Source: Candidatus Accumulibacter phosphatis (lineage in GTDB: Bacteria > Pseudomonadota > Gammaproteobacteria > Burkholderiales > Rhodocyclaceae). From it: a DNA stretch of 35,209 bases. The stretch lies in assembly GCF_012939955.1 (NCBI RefSeq), contig NZ_SPMY01000057.1, positions 1 through 35,209 of the forward strand, written 5' to 3'. Below the pieces are notes generated by a model, which worked only from the letters and a program-made list of their open reading frames with translations, was not told the origin of the DNA and made no database searches. Positions 35,160 to 35,209 of the stretch are shown one piece after another (the first letter of the stretch is position 1; each line of letters begins with the position of its first letter). The position numbers were made by a program, and so were the translations under genes.

Positions 35160-35209
35160 GCCGGAACCTGTGGTTCCGTGGGAGTGGCGACGTGTCAAGC
35201 GTGGCGGAT
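35076..35209. mobile_element. Possible end of an insertion element interrupting the chemoreceptor gene
   Basis: The sequence changes character just after the chemoreceptor reading frame leaves its family. It begins GTAA and contains two compact hairpins: GGCCGCT/AGCGGCC (35110-35133) and CGGAACC/GGTTCCG with a 3-nt loop (35162-35178). IS66-family ends begin GTAA, but this alone is weak. No transposase is seen before the window ends. Confidence 0.3.

Noticed and set aside
1-35209. CRISPR array or prophage
   Set aside because: No regularly spaced repeats with unique spacers, cas genes, integrase or phage structural genes were found.

Overview
The window is GC-rich DNA from a Gram-negative betaproteobacterium. 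The best guess is a Rhodocyclaceae member such as Candidatus Accumulibacter. This rests on gene order (cysE-iscR-iscS2-iscS-iscU-iscA-hscB-hscA-fdx-iscX, TrmJ, SuhB), protein character and phosphorus-related genes, not on a database match. Both ends lie in atypical sequence: the left end starts inside an inverted repeat, and the right end lies just past an abrupt break in a chemoreceptor gene. The window may therefore be a whole contig bounded by repeats.

Layout. (1) 1-2087: an inverted repeat with arms at about 1-238 and 1717-1973 encloses tRNA-Leu(UAG) and rdgC; each arm carries the 3' end of the same 66-codon gene. (2) 2088-6058: an intergenic dyad, a small putative zinc-binding protein, a Na/Pi cotransporter with a PhoU-like tail, and an EEP-family phosphodiesterase. 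(3) 6206-14434, minus strand: an iron-sulfur cluster assembly operon, probably transcribed from cysE and again from iscR. It has two cysteine desulfurases and ends in iscX and a DUF2237 gene, both frameshifted at 7-base A/T runs. A strong match to an IscR type 1 site lies over the cysE promoter. (4) 14493-16184: trmJ and suhB, divergent. (5) 16307-25048, plus strand: a compact defence operon, hsdM-hsdS-AAA ATPase-DUF4276-hsdR-radC, with nearly every junction overlapping. hsdM has a frameshift just after its NPPF motif and hsdR an in-frame TAA, so as written the type I system is inactive while the embedded ATPase/DUF4276 pair is intact. (6) 25146-30092: alanine dehydrogenase, an RpoE-like sigma factor with no anti-sigma gene, a Tat-exported PhoX-type phosphatase, an orphan BrnA-like antitoxin and a frameshifted small protein. 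(7) 30266-33107: a Zn/Mn ABC importer with a tiny leading membrane protein. (8) 33618-35159: a Cache-domain chemoreceptor whose C-terminus is replaced by foreign sequence.

The least expected recurring signal is short tandem repeats at gene ends. Downstream of suhB and hscB the native TGA starts a series of 7-bp units each beginning with a stop triplet (six successive TGAs at suhB), so all three frames are closed within about 20 bases. Related degenerate repeats lie in two other intercistronic gaps.

One caveat applies throughout. Four frame lesions (iscX, the DUF2237 gene, hsdM, the small gene at 29747-30092) all fall at short homopolymers, three of them A/T runs one base too long. Sequencing error must be excluded before treating them as biology.
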